64,000 nt of DNA from Agaricus subrufescens (Eukaryota; Basidiomycota; Agaricomycetes; Agaricales; Agaricaceae): assembly GCA_029945375.1 (NCBI GenBank), contig CM057059.1:682001-746000 (forward strand). The letters run 5' to 3'. A program made the translations under genes and the position numbers. Position 1 is the first letter of the stretch, and every line of letters begins with the position of its first letter. The notes below the pieces were generated by a model. The model did no database searches. It was given only the letters and a program-made list of their open reading frames with translations, and was not told the DNA's origin. Below are positions 20,774 through 33,282 of this stretch, one piece after another.

Positions 20774-23700
20774 ATGGCTCGAAGAAAACCAGCCCCACGT
20801 CCAGAAAGCCCCAAGAGCGAGTCATCATCGATATTGTCCGTCGACGCGAGCGTCAAGCGCTACACTTTGTCCGACCCCCCCGTGTCTCAGCCGCAGGACC
20901 AGAACACGCCTCTCCTCTCTTCTGATCACGACCCTTTCACGGACAGAACTATGAACCACCGGCACCTGTCTACTACGATGCGCGCCGCTGCAGCAGCAGA
21001 ATACAACGACGAAGAACAACGACAACAAGCGCAGGCGGGAATACGAGAATACAAGCCTTACACCCCTGGGCAATACCTCGAACCCATTATCACTGGAGAG
21101 ACTCTCGATTTGAGCGAGTTCATGTCGAGGGAAGAACAATCTACGCCGACTGCGCAAACCTCTCACTTGCGATATGAGGTTCAGACCTATGACCAACAGC
21201 AGCAACAGCAACTATTACATCAAGAACCGCAGCACTTACATCGGATACCCTCATCCTCCGACTATCATAGCTCAAATATATATGCCAACTCGGTTTCATC
21301 CTCTGATCATACATATGCTTCTTTCAACAACAACTCGGAAGTCATGCTCGGAGGATCGGATGTCGACCATTTTCAACATGATGCCGAGGCGGCTTATGCT
21401 AGTGGAGCGGCCTATTCAACATCACCTTATCGACCTCCGCCTCGTTCTCGGTCACCAACACCAGCGGTTGACGAAGAGGACTACTATGTCGTTGGAAGTG
21501 AAAGTATTCATTATACTGGAATGCACGATGATCCTGAAAAAGCTATGATGCAAGACCATTACGCAGATTATTTTGGTGGAGAGGAAGAGAATCATATCAT
21601 CTACGATCCACAACCGCCTACACCTACATCTCACCTAACTACATTACCCGAGACACCGCTTGATACTCAACATTTTGGTCCTGCACCTTCTGGTCGGGTG
21701 ATTCGAAGACATAAAACAAAGAAGAGGGTGCCATTGACGAATGGGAATTTGGTGGTTAATTTGGATGTGCCTCCTAGATTGGTTTTGCCTAGGAGAGGGT
21801 CGCCGGAGATGATGAAGACTAGGTATACGGCTGTTACTTGTGATCCTGATGATTTTGAGAAGAGTGGATTCTTTTTGAGACAGAATGAGAGTGGGAGGAG
21901 GACGGAGTTGTTGATTATGATTACGATGTATAATGTGGGTTTTGAATTTTCTCCCTACTTCCCCTACAACCAAAAATGATGCTGATGTTTCGATAGGAGG
22001 ATGAGATATTGTTTTGTCGGACGCTGTATGGTGTTATGAGGAATATCTCGCATCTATGTACGCGTAAAAATTCACAAACGTGGGGTCCAAACGCTTGGGA
22101 AAAGGTATTCAAATCCATCACTAGCATCTGATAAAATCCTCATCAATAACTTTGAAATACAATAACAGGTCGTAGTATGCATCATAGCCGACGGACGCAA
22201 AAAAATCCACCCTCGAGTCCTTGATTGTTTAACACTACTAGGCGTATATCAAGCTGGTGGACACATGAAAAACATGGTCAACGAAAAACAAGTCACGGCA
22301 CACGTATTCGAATATACCGCTTCGTTTGCGATAGACCCGAATTTACATTTCAAGTTTCCCGACAAGGGGATTGTGCCGACGCAGATTATTTTTTGTATGA
22401 AGGAGAAGAATCAGAAGAAGATTAATAGTCATAGATGGGGATTTAATGCTTTTGGTGCTATGCTTCAGGTGGGTGTCGTGTACTTTATTTGGAAAAAACC
22501 GAAAGAGAGTCTTTTTTTGACGTGTGTGTGTTGTAGCCGAATGTATGCGTGTTGTTGGATGTGGGTACGCGGCCGGGGAATAACAGCATATACAGGCTAT
22601 GGAAGGCATTTGATCTCAATTCAAATATTGGAGGAGCTTGTGGGGAGATTGCGGCGTATAAGGGCAAGAATTGGTCGGCGCTTTTGAATCCTCTGGGTAT
22701 GTTACTCAACGAAGTTTATCGTCTGATATTTCACCTGACTCTCGGTTTTCTTATACATAAAGTTGCGGCGCAGAATTTTGAATACAAGATGAGCAGTATT
22801 CTTGATAAACCTACGGAAAGTATGTTTGGGTATATCAGTGTGCTGGTAGGTTTTTTTTCTCTGTGGTGTCGAGGGGTTTTTCTTACGTTCGCCACAGCCC
22901 GGAGCGTTTTCGGCTTATAGGTATATTGCATTGCAGAATAATGAAAGGGGGGAGGGTCCACTTGCGTCGTATTTTAAAGGCGAGGTTCTACATGGAAGAG
23001 ATACAGATATCTTTACCTCGAACATGTGTGAGTGCTTCGGATCATGTTTACTGACGTTCAAATTGAGCTGATGCGGTATTCCCTTTGTAGATCTTGCTGA
23101 AGATGTAGGACTGTTGTATCTTGGGAGATTTTCAAGTTGATGACGTCTCGATTTCAGCGTATCCTTTGCTTTGAGCTGGTAGCGAAAGCCAATACAAACT
23201 GGTACCGCATTTTCTCTTTTTCTGTTTCGATTGTCGTGTTCATCGCGTTTCCAAGGGTTTTGCAATATGTCAAGGGTGCAATTGGAGAAACGGACGTTCC
23301 AGATTCGTTACCCGAGTTTATTTCTCAGCGACGGCGGTGGTTGAATGGCTCTTTCTTTGCTGCGACTTATGCTATTGCGCATGTGGGACAAATTATGCGA
23401 TCGGGGCATAGTTTGACGCGGAAGGTTGTGCTGATGGTGGAGACGGTGTATAACATTATCAATTTGATATTTTCGTGGTTTAGTCTCGTGAGTTTCTTGC
23501 ATTCTGTTTTTTTTTCTTTTAGGTTTATTGACTATGGCGAAAGGGAAATTTTTACCTCTTCTTTGTGAGTCATGTCGTTCTCTGGCAGTTGTGACCGTGA
23601 ATTAATACTGTGAATGGCAAGGTTGTCTTGACGTCTTCGCTCGAGGATCCGTCCTTCGGTTTGAACGGAATTCAATATTTCAATACGTTCATACAATATC

Positions 23701-24877
23701 TCATGGCTTCGATGATCGTATCGTGTTTTATATTTTCTATGGGAAATCGCCCCGCAGCGTATGTTTTGCTCAATGCCTTACTTCCCTTCCTTCCTTCATT
23801 GATTATTTGTTTCTAGATCCAAAGCAAAGTATAAGACGACCAGTATCATTTTAGGGTTATTGATGTTGTATATGATTATTGGATCTGTGGCGTGTGCTGT
23901 GGCAGCTGCTCGAGAGGGAGGACCTGCGAATTCGGTTATGTTGTTGAGTGTCTTGGTTACCTATGGCAGTGAGTGTTCCTTGGCGGGTTGATTCTATCTG
24001 GAACTGGGTGACCTGATTTTTGGACCTTTGGGTTAGTGTATGCTTTAAGCAGCTTGTTGGCGTTTGACCCTTGGCATATGCTTACGAGTTTTATACCTTA
24101 TATTATTCTCTCGCCGACTTATGTCAATGTCCTAAATGTGTTCGTGTTTTCATTTCTATCTTTTGGTGAGGTTTATAGGAGACTAACTATTCTTGTAGCT
24201 ATGCGTTCTCGAATCTGGATGATGTAAGTTGATTTTGTTGGAACACGTTTCTCAAGTTGACATCGTCCATAGATTTCTTGGGGCACGAAACAAGATAATA
24301 CACCTGATACCGATCTCGGGGCTGTGACGCAAGATATAAACTCCCAAGTAGACGTAGAACTCTTCTCAGATACTGCCGATGTCAATTCAGTATATGAAGA
24401 GGCACTGACTAATCTTCGCGATCGAAAACCTGTGCCTGGAGCTGATAAAAAACACCGGATGAAAACGGATGCGGAGAAGGAACAGGTGGCTAAAGATTAT
24501 TATGCGAGTGTTCGAACGAATGTTTTGTTGGCTTGGGTGTTATCAAATGTGAGTTTCTCGTTGATGGTGGCGTTTTGCTTCTTTTCTGATAGTATCTTGT
24601 TCTTTGTGTATGTTATGCTTCTTAGGGGTTATTATTGTTAGCTATTCTTGGCGGCGTTTCGACAAAGAATTCATTTGATAGCGGGGCTGGGTTGAATAAA
24701 ACAAAGGGGTATCTGATATTCATCCTTGCGTACACTGCAATTACGAATTCGGTGGTACGTGAATTTCTCCTGTATCATTTTAGTCTTTTTCTCTTACTCA
24801 GTGGGGTATTTTTTGTTTTTGATTAGCGCTTTGCTGGTTCGACGCTGTATCTTATAGCTCGTTTGATTACGGGATAA
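20774..24877 (+). CDS. Chitin synthase (GT2, Chitin_synth_1 type)
   Basis: The first exon is 20774-21934; at least a dozen short introns follow and the frame closes at 24877 (about 900 aa). The N-terminal 290 residues are low complexity with a polyglutamine run. The catalytic part carries [57 protein letters not shown] and QRRRW (23326-23340), all expected in processive chitin synthases. Several membrane segments follow ([20 protein letters not shown] and others up to [16 protein letters not shown]). It makes cell-wall chitin from UDP-GlcNAc at the plasma membrane. It belongs to the class I-III group, but I do not assign a class. The LAED part lies on a 14-base exon (23091-23104). Confidence 0.92.
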
Positions 24878-25312
24878 TCCTTTTCTTTATTCTGTTTTCC
24901 TTGCCGGACTTTTGGTTTTGATCTAGAGTGTAATTTATAGAACGTGTGCTGCGGTGATTGTGAATATAGTAGACTCTCTGTATTGGGCGTTAGGATTCCA
25001 GGGGTGCGTAAAGCAGTCGTCCTAATGTGGCAGGGTCAGTCAGTGGTTATTCTTAGCGCCTGTCAAACATACTATTAATAGGGGAACGAATTTTCACTTT
25101 ATATATACATAACGACATGCGACCATGCGGCCATGTTAGTGCAGAAGTCGGTCAAATGATCTCGGGAGAACTTTCCCAGGAGAATCATTGCTTCACTCAA
25201 TTGCCACGACATTCAACATCGTCCGGTGAGTAGGTCGTCAGTCCTTCTCAGTTCAGTTTGACAATGTGATCGTCTGAAAAAAATTTCATGTCTTTTTGTG
25301 TAGCACGGTGTA
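24878..25312. other. Intergenic stretch
   Basis: 3' flank of the chitin synthase gene and promoter of the F-box gene. Nothing else is seen. Confidence 0.5.
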
Positions 25313-26881
25313 ATGGTCGTTCCTTCTTCATTCGTTTTTGCAGAGTCTCAATCCGTCAATACTGCACTACAGAAGATTGACTCTGAAATTCGTAATTTGG
25401 AGGCATTGCGAATCAAGTATCGGAGGAAGAAGAACGAACTGGATGCGGCTACAAGTGCACTCCCTAATGAAGTACTTTCTGCGATCTTTGAAGTTGTTTG
25501 CGAGATACCGGAGGATTCGTCTTATCAACAAGTTTGTTACCCCCTGGTTCTGGCATCCGTTTGCTATCATTGGCAAAGAGTTGTTTCACGTACTCCTTCC
25601 CTTTGGCAGGGACTCGATCTACATCTCTATCATCCCACCAAGGCATCAAGGATATCCTTGATTGTTCTCCGATCATACGTGCACCGCCTTCGAGCGCTTC
25701 CTCTATCGCTCCGAGTCTGTTGTAACCAGGCAGCCAGGCACAAACATTTATCAAGAGTTGATATTGTGCCTGTGGATGATCTATTCAGGATCATTCTTGA
25801 GGAATGTCCTGAAAAAATAGGGTCGTTGGCGTTAGATGAAGTTCCACGAGGATGGTGGCCACTCTTATCTCCCCTTCCCTCCCCCTCGGCCAAGTTTCCG
25901 CGCCTTAAACGGCTTGCGCTTTCTTGGTCTGAAAAATACAGGGAACTACCGATAGAGCCGTTTCACAGAGATATGGTACCACAGTTGAGGAGTGTCTCGC
26001 TCTCTGGAGAACGACTTCCGATACTATTGCCCTGGGATCAGCTCACGACTTTGGAGTTGAAGAATATGATCATAGAACAATGTATTAGACTGCTTTCACA
26101 GTGTCCTCTTCTTGAGGAATATCGATGTCAAGGTGCAGTTCTTTCCGGCAATATGGGTATAGAATATTTCGGGTTATCATTGAGCGAGGTCAAGGTTTTC
26201 CCTCATATGAAACATATCTCTTGGGATTTTGGTTTGTGTATCTGGGATACTATCCTTATGGAGCACACCCACTTCCCAAACTTACGATCCATACGGTGGC
26301 GCAAACACTCTTACATCAATAGCTTCATCTTGTTGACTGAAAAGGTTGGAGGGGCGCCCTATCAGTCGCTTCGCAATCAATTCATGTCGCGACCACAATC
26401 TTTGACGGTATTTGAAGGGTCTTTATCTCTGTGGTCAGTAGAAGAGCTCTTCAAAGTACTTCCTCGTACTTTGGAGGAATTATATTTCACAGACGGACAT
26501 GGTACTGCCACCCTGGACACATTCCGCCTCCTCACTCTAGACGATGAAAACCCAAGAAACAATATTTTCCCTAACTTGCGGATCCTCAGCACTCCATTCC
26601 TTTGCCCACCTCAACCGAATGACTGTAACCCAGCGACAGTAGCATTGAAAATGCTACGATCTCGACGTGAAGGACCTCCCGAAAAATGGGAACAATATCA
26701 GCGGATTCGACTTATTCGGTTGATATGCCCTGTCCCGATTGCGTATACGGGATGGGCGGTGCATCATGATGATCTGGAACAGCTTAAATCGGATGGTTTG
26801 GAAGTTGAAGAAGAGGAAAGACGGTTTGAAGGGGCTACAACGTCTGTGGTAACGCGTGTGGGTATCAATTTCCAGTTTTAA
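25313..26881 (+). CDS. F-box-like domain protein
   Basis: Single exon, 522 aa. A short coiled coil at residues about 15-45 (ALQKIDSEIRNLEALRIKYR) precedes an F-box-like motif at about 48-95 (LPNEVLSAIFEVV, then LASVCYHWQRVV, TPSLW). This is the usual layout of the large agaric F-box family. The remainder has irregular leucine-rich stretches such as LRSVSLSGERLPILLPWDQL. F-box proteins normally recruit substrates to SCF ubiquitin ligases through Skp1; the substrate cannot be read from the sequence. Confidence 0.85.
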   Translation: MVVPSSFVFAESQSVNTALQKIDSEIRNLEALRIKYRRKKNELDAATSALPNEVLSAIFEVVCEIPEDSSYQQVCYPLVLASVCYHWQRVVSRTPSLWQGLDLHLYHPTKASRISLIVLRSYVHRLRALPLSLRVCCNQAARHKHLSRVDIVPVDDLFRIILEECPEKIGSLALDEVPRGWWPLLSPLPSPSAKFPRLKRLALSWSEKYRELPIEPFHRDMVPQLRSVSLSGERLPILLPWDQLTTLELKNMIIEQCIRLLSQCPLLEEYRCQGAVLSGNMGIEYFGLSLSEVKVFPHMKHISWDFGLCIWDTILMEHTHFPNLRSIRWRKHSYINSFILLTEKVGGAPYQSLRNQFMSRPQSLTVFEGSLSLWSVEELFKVLPRTLEELYFTDGHGTATLDTFRLLTLDDENPRNNIFPNLRILSTPFLCPPQPNDCNPATVALKMLRSRREGPPEKWEQYQRIRLIRLICPVPIAYTGWAVHHDDLEQLKSDGLEVEEEERRFEGATTSVVTRVGINFQF

Positions 26882-27105
26882 GGATTCTTAATTAAACGCT
26901 TCACTGATGCCCTGTGTTCGGATACTTTTATGGCTGTGTTCTCATTATATGTACGAAGTATGTGAGAGGGTAGTGTATGTTTCAAACTTTGTTGTATTTT
27001 TTTTCTCGCCTAGGATTTTTTTGTCAAAGCTTGTGTCTAATATACTGGGAAGGTATTAAGGGAGTGGTTGTACTAGTATCGCATCATAACGAAGATAGAA
27101 ATCAG

Positions 27106-28422
27106 TCAGGCCAAATACTGTGACGCTATGTCTTTCACGCGCGGGTCCACCTTTTGAATAATGGAAACCATGTCGTCCTGTCGAAATGATTTTCTATGAA
27201 TAACGCTTAGACACCAGATACCTGATTTTGAACTCACGAATAGTTTATCTTCTCTCTTCTTACCCTCCGTTCCAAGGACAAAATCCGAAGGTTCCTCTAT
27301 ACTCGCTCTGTTGATATAACTTCCCCTCAACTCATCCAAAGAACCACTCTCCGGGAGGCCAACGGCGGCCCATATTAGTTGTCGACTACCTTGTTCAGCA
27401 GTCCGTGACAACAGTCTTGCCATTAGAAGGAGTGACTTGATTGAAACACCTCTGAGGAGCTCAGAGTGGCAGAGGCCCGGGTTGGTACAGTTGAAAATAA
27501 CGGGTTGGTGTCTTAAACGGCTACTGATGGCGCGGGTGAAGAAGACATTCAGAACTAATAATGAATCATAAACACAGATTTCAGCTGAATCAACTCTGAA
27601 CAACTTACGTTTGGTGTCATGGTATCGTGCTCCCATCAGTCTGATTTGCTATCAGTAATTTCCTTGAGAATAAGCTTGTCCATGACAACTTACTGAGGTG
27701 TGGAGTTCTCTTCGCTACTCAGAAATTCTATCGAATTGTGGCTTTCCATCATTCTCTCACTAAAAGTTGTCCAGTAGTGAACCTCACTCGCCACCGTGAC
27801 AACCCTAGGAGATGTATCAAACTTCTTGGCTGTATCAACCATAGAAGGGAGTAACAAGAAAGAAAGCAGCGCGAAAGAGATGTTGTTCACATGGAGACTT
27901 TTGAAAATCAAATCAGTGACCGATGTTTCGTGGACTGGCGTATTAAAACATACGTTGTCTCATATCCATCCTTTGTCGAGTTGTACGATCCGTCTTCCTT
28001 GGGAACGACACCAGCATTGAGCACCAGGATGTCCAATCGCTCTAAATACTTCGCAACTCGATCTGCAAAAGCCCTGATAGACGAGAAGTCAGAAAGATCA
28101 ACAAGCCATAACTCGGCGCTGGAGTAGCCCGTGGCTGCTTTCAAACCTATATTTTATATGATAAGAACTGAGTTTTGACTCAATGAAGAGACCCAAATGC
28201 GCTGGACTCACGATCCACAGCTGCTTGCCCTTTCTGCTCACTGCGACAGGCAAGGATAAGCCGGCCGGGATTCATCCTGGCGAAGTGTTGGGCGGCTTGG
28301 AAGCCAATTCCGGTGTTGGCACCAACGACGATAACCGTCTTAGTCTTCAAGTCAGCGTGGATGACATGGGGGACTCGACGGAGCTGATCGTAGAGAAAGG
28401 CGAGGAAATTTTTCTTGCCCAT
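27106..28422 (-). CDS. Short-chain dehydrogenase/reductase, retinol-dehydrogenase-like (SDR copy 1)
   Basis: Minus strand with several short introns, starting MGKKNFLAFLYDQLRRVP and ending VKDIASQYLA. The Rossmann motif is GANTGIGF, the cofactor loop is ACRSEQKG, the NAG-like motif is LNAGVV and the catalytic YxxxK is YHDTK. Exon joins match the two intact SDR genes at 45261 and 47612 in position and phase. The substrate is unknown. Members of this subgroup reduce or oxidise lipophilic alcohols or ketones with NAD(P)H, which is family knowledge only. Decayed copies lie at 29070-29405 and 31052-31485. Confidence 0.9.
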
Positions 28423-29069
28423 CGAAGAGGTATGATTTGGAAAGGACTGGGGGTGAAGGTACTGAGAGTCTCATCAGAACTCGATCCTTATTTATCTGTT
28501 CTTGTATGGCGGTGGGAAGTTTGGTCTACGACTGCTGTCGTATACGTTGGGTGACTATGCCGAAGAATATCGCGTCTAGTTTGCCGGAGATTCGCGAGCG
28601 CGAATGCAACGGCAATAGAGTGAGAGTTCCGTTCCGATTTGGATGTTATGCGTGAAAGTGACGGTTCAGATATGCCCTGAGTTGGCTGTGAGTCGATATT
28701 GTTAGCGGTTTGATCGGTGTGAGATCCCAAATGCGAACGAGAGAGTACACACGGACACAATCCCACCAGATGTGTGTTATTAACGGCAGGAATCAAAGGC
28801 CGTCATGGACCCAATGCCGCCACGGTGACGCGTTGAGTGTGGCCAATAATCGGAGGTCCGCCGGGTCTGATCCATACCAATGTGATGCCTGAGCAGGCTT
28901 CCTCACCTACTTCTTGATCGGGTCCTGCTGGCGCCATAGCTGACGGGTGTGGGTGTAAAACCCATGCTAAAAGGCCCCGATACAGTGGCAGTACGGAGAT
29001 ACCTGTTCGTAGGGTATATGTCTAACATGTGCGGCAAAGAAATGCAGTTAAGCATATGATAAAAAAACG
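28423..29069. other. Intergenic stretch
   Basis: Upstream region of SDR copy 1 and downstream region of an SDR relic. No further gene is seen. Confidence 0.45.
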
Positions 29070-29405
29070 ATAAGACCCAGTACCGTGACATTATATCTTT
29101 CATATGTGGATCCACCTTTGGACGATATTTTAGCTTGTCGAAGATATGTTCTATCAGTGACATCAAGGTGTTAATGATCTGAACGTACAAATGACTTGTC
29201 CTCTCTTATATTACCCCCCGAGAACAAAACCAAAGGTTTTCTGCGATGCTTGCCCTACCAGTATAGGTGCTCCTCATTTCATCCAAGGACCTACTCTCTG
29301 GGAGACCGACAATCGTATTACACTTTGAATTTGCTTGGACGACATCGGGAACTCGTCGCGACTGACCATCTACGAAGGCGGGGCGACGAAGCTCTTCTTA
29401 CCTAT
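29070..29405 (-). pseudogene. SDR pseudogene with internal deletion
   Basis: The minus strand starts with a degraded start (ATA for ATG) and GKKSFVAP, then an in-frame TAG, then SRRVPDVVQA, which matches the SDR N-terminus. It then jumps to VGLPESRSLDEMRSTY and, after another stop, PKVDPHMKDIMSRYW, which match the SDR C-terminus. The middle of the gene, including the Rossmann motif and YxxxK, is missing. The product could not work as a dehydrogenase. Confidence 0.85.
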
Positions 29406-31051
29406 TGCTGTTACGGCGGTAAGAATAGTGGAATGGAGGGTGCTATGAAGGCGATTGATTTTATTTGTCTGCCCCCTGGATGTTCTGGTAGGAGAATTGT
29501 GAGCCAGAGAAATTGAATACGGGTACGTTGGTCTCCATCCTGATCCATACCATGAATGATGAATTAAATACGAATATATGTAGACCAGCTCAGAATCGAG
29601 TTCATCGGACCGGATACCACACTGTGTTGCGCCAGTGAATTGACAAGAAATCATATACGACGGCAAAACGAAAGGAATGTGCTTACATATTTCTCGTAAC
29701 ATACATTGCTTCGATTCTACTGGTTGCAGCAATGGTTGAGCAGGCGCCCTCCATTCAGAGACGTTACTGAAATCGACCAACAGTCACAGTCATAAGCTTG
29801 GGTGAAGATTGCTCATTGAATGAGCCATACGATTCATGACGGACTTTTTTTTTTTTGAGTATCGTCGAACACAATGAAGAATAACTAACCCCACGAGTGT
29901 GAGCTCTTGTTGGTCAAAAGCAAGATTCGAGAACGTACACTAGTCAATTATATTTGGTTCAAAGTATGCTTGAGGTGAGATGATTAAACCAGTTTGAGGA
30001 CCGTGTCACGTTGCTAGATACGAAACACAGTCAACCCTGGAACAGAGTTCCAATCAATAAAGGAGTACGAAAAATGATTGGTATGACTGGACCAGGATAC
30101 TCGACGAAGCGCGGCAGATGCAGGCTCGTACTCGCCACCAGCCTGTTTGGGAGGCTTCATACTATATTCTAGCTCGTAGGCGCGTAGGCGCGTAAGTGCC
30201 CCTCCCCCAAGCCGAAGCGACGGATACTTCGTGTCCCCAGGTGGTGAAAGGCGGTGGAAGTAAAAATACCCCTTTCTTCTATTACCATATTAGGGTAGGT
30301 ATCTCTAAATTTAAGTTCCGCCTACCAAGCGAGCGGTCAAAGCCGACGGCGTTCCAACATAATTTCGCAAGCAAAGGCCTTCAGTCTACCACACAGCCCT
30401 ATGCTTCCTAGCGTCAAACCTTGCCGTTTGTCGTCCAATTACTATCCCGCTCTCTGATGGAAACCACTAGGATCAAGGTTGAAATTACTGATTGTATTCA
30501 ATTACGTTTTGTAAACACAGGCTTCAACTTCGACGATGCTGTGATCGGAGTCGAAGCAATGTACATCTGGAGGAATATGTAAGTATATCCTTCTCATTAC
30601 CGCCGTAGTCTTGCCAGCTTATGTGATTGCCTATCAAACCGCTGGTGCATACCCAAGAAAATCCGAACTATTCGAGTCACCACTCATCAACATCCCTTAT
30701 CGCAAGCTGTCTGGCCGAGATAAATGGAAAAACGAAATTGCCAGTGTACCGCTGCTGACTTTTTCTGCTTTTCCAAAACGAATTCTAGCGCAATGGTTAT
30801 TCCAGCCAGAGTATAAGGATTGAACGCGACGGGATCGGCTTTGATCTTACAAATAACATGCCCACCAGTACCTTACGTCCGACGCATATGATACGTGAAC
30901 ATCACGATTAGACAGGCCAATCTTCCGCGTAGAGTCATCTAATCCATATGAGTGCGGCTCTATACAAGTCTTCCTTTAGTCGGGAGCGAGTAAGTCCGAC
31001 GAGGCTCCCAGCTTCCCTAACTTCTACTTCTGCCCGGGTTCGACCACAGAA
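29406..31051. other. Gene-poor stretch between two SDR relics
   Basis: I see no supported gene. A 70-codon frame near 30611 has no recognisable relatives in the window. The sequence contains small tandem runs such as GCGTAGGCGCGTAGGCGCGTA near 30175. Confidence 0.45.
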
Positions 31052-31485
31052 ATGGGCAAGAAGCAGAGGCTCTCAGCTTTCCTCTACGAGCGACTCCTTC
31101 GAGTCACCCATTTCACTCAGCCCGATCTGAAGACCAAGACAATCGTTATCGTTAGCGCTGAAACCGAAATTGGCTTTGAAGTCGCTCAATATTAAATTAA
31201 AGGCTTGTCCTCACTTGCCATAGTGAGCAGAAAGGCTACCGTGAGTCCACCACATTCAAATTTCTCTGTCTAGTCAAAAGTTAGGCTTGGAAGCACCTAC
31301 GGGTCATTTTGATGTAGAGCTTTAGCTTGTTAATCTTTCTGGCTTTTCATCTGTCAAGGCTGATATTCAGGTTCTCCGAACGGGTTGCGAGGAACTTAGA
31401 GAGATTGGACATCTTGGTGTTCAATACTGCTGTCCTCACCGGAAACGACAGGTCAATTATGGAGTCAACATACCCTAAGCACAAA
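31052..31485 (+). pseudogene. SDR pseudogene, 5' part
   Basis: The plus strand begins MGKKQRLSAFLYERLLRVTH, then DLKTKTIVIVSAETEIGFEV and AQY followed by a stop. The Rossmann GANTG is altered to SAETE. After a former intron it continues GLEAPTGHFDVEL, stop, LVNLSGFSSVKA, and then drifts out of frame. The 3' half is not found. Compared with SDR copy 1 at 27106-28422 it lies on the opposite strand. Confidence 0.85.
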
Positions 31486-31779
31486 TGACCCGCCCCTCAA
31501 GCTTGAAGATCGAAGGACAGGTGGGACCATAGTGGCCCATTCTGCCATACCATCAGGGGTAACTTCAAATATAGATTTCGCGTACAGCTCTCCAACTTGA
31601 CCTCCCCACCTGGTGGTCTCCAGTCAGGCAGCCAGGCATATGGCTCAATGCACTCTGTACCTAAACACTCTTTGCTGGTTGTCCGATAATTATCTCGTTC
31701 AATGATAGAGGTATCCTATACAAATTTGATGCATCAAATCTTAATGCTACTATCAACCACGTCAGAATGGCTCAAAATT

Positions 31780-33282
31780 TCAGGAGAACAAGTAGTCGTA
31801 GAACGAAATGTATCTACTATTTGTCTCCATGGTCCGAGCACTGGCACGCCTACGTTTGTTAGCGGTTGCGAGACGTCGGATACGAGCAGGAGAACGAGAT
31901 GGCGAGGAGGTATTTCTATTCCAACGTCTGTTGATTGCATGGGGAGGCTGGCGATGGTGAGGAATTCTGGCAAAGGAGTCTCTGTCGTTACGAATAAGTT
32001 CATTCACAGCATTTGTGGCGTCTTGGGTCAAGGTCACATCTGGGTCATTGTCTTCCCCAGGCCCATGCAACACTTGCTCTGCAACCTGAATGTGGTGGGT
32101 GGCCTCCAAGCTGAGACTAGCGATGGAAGCGACTATATCTGAATTTTCGGCTTCGCTATTTGATTCGTCCGCCTCGATGTCAGCGCCGAGTCCGGACCAC
32201 TCGTCCACATCCTTGGCGATATTATGCGGCGAAGATGGAAGGGATGTCTCCCGTATTACTTCGAGGTTCTTGGTCGTGCTGCTTTCGAGGCCAGTGGACG
32301 CCTCTACATCCGAATCAGCAAAATCACGATCGGATACGAAATCCGAATCAATGTCAGAGGTTTCGGGGTGGGACGAATAATCAATATCCGTAGCAGGTGG
32401 CGTCAACATGGCTGACGCTGCCCGGTAGTCAGGTTGCCTGACATTGGGACGAAGAAGATAAGTCAAGCGTTGGTTCGAATCGCCTTTGCCTGAAGCAGAC
32501 GGTGATGAGTTTCATAATACTTATGCAAGCTCGATTATACTGACTAAAGCTGACAACTTCATGATAACGGGCGCAACAATGTACCACATAACGTGCGAAA
32601 GCATCATCGGCGACACTCCACACTAACTGCAAGGGTGTTCGCGAGACTTCTGAAATAGAGCCAGTAGTCCCGATCTCCCTGCCTTCGCCGGGTTTATGTT
32701 GCAAGTCTGCGGCATTAGATTCGTCTGGTCGTAATATAATGCCTCCTTGAAGCCAGTCCATCATTTCTTCCTCGACATCTCTAACCAGGGTTTCCGCTCG
32801 TCCTCCGGCTCGCCTTAATTCCTTTCTCATACCTTTCAAGCTTAATGAGAAGCGGCCGGCGCTAGCAGATGCAAGATCCCGAGTGGGCCGGGTAGCAGTA
32901 GGTGCTTTCACAGTCCTAGGAAGGTAGGAAGGGAGAGGCTCGGGGAATGTGGTCTTGTTTGAGGGGATCGGTAAGATGTAATCCTTCCTGGTTGCAGTAA
33001 CGACGTGGGGATTGCCAACGAAGTGCGCTACCAGCAGGCGTTTGTCAGGTCCTCTTTCAGGGGAATGATGGAAGGCAAACCATTGTCTTTGCGCCTGGCC
33101 CAGCGCTTGCCTTCATGTTGGTCTGTTCGGATTCTCTTAAGAGGTGCCTGGTCGGGCGTCGCACCGTTACCACTCGGAGAAAGTTGATGCAAGTGAGCAT
33201 AGCGATCTTTGAGAGCCGAGTTCCGAAGGATGGCGGGGAATGAAAGGACGGGAGCCGTAGTAGCAGCAACAGTGTCAGCCAT
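31780..33282 (-). CDS. Conserved basidiomycete protein of unknown function
   Basis: Three exons. The first runs from 33282 and ends with KRWARRKDN. The second starts AHFVGNPHVVTATRKDY, reached by an intron with a GTTTGC donor and a GGTAG acceptor. The third starts KGDSNQRLTYLLRPNV. The product is about 440 aa. Recognisable blocks are TFPEPLPSYLPRT, SAGRFSLSLKGMRKELRR and a helical VRDVEEEMMDWL; the C-terminal 180 residues are acidic and serine-rich with a basic patch NKRRRA near the end. The KRIRTDQHEGKRWARRK stretch may be a nuclear localisation signal. I recall similar uncharacterised proteins in Agaricomycetes. It is divergent from the methyltransferase at 33781. Confidence 0.78.

Noticed and set aside
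30611..30823. 70-codon frame between SDR relics
   Set aside because: Protein-like composition but no match to neighbours, no splice partners; evidence too weak.
33028..33110. Continuous reading of the first exon of the unknown protein to the end NACW
   Set aside because: Splicing to the GGTAG acceptor gives the better continuation AHFVGNPHVVTATRKDY, which fits the next exon in phase.
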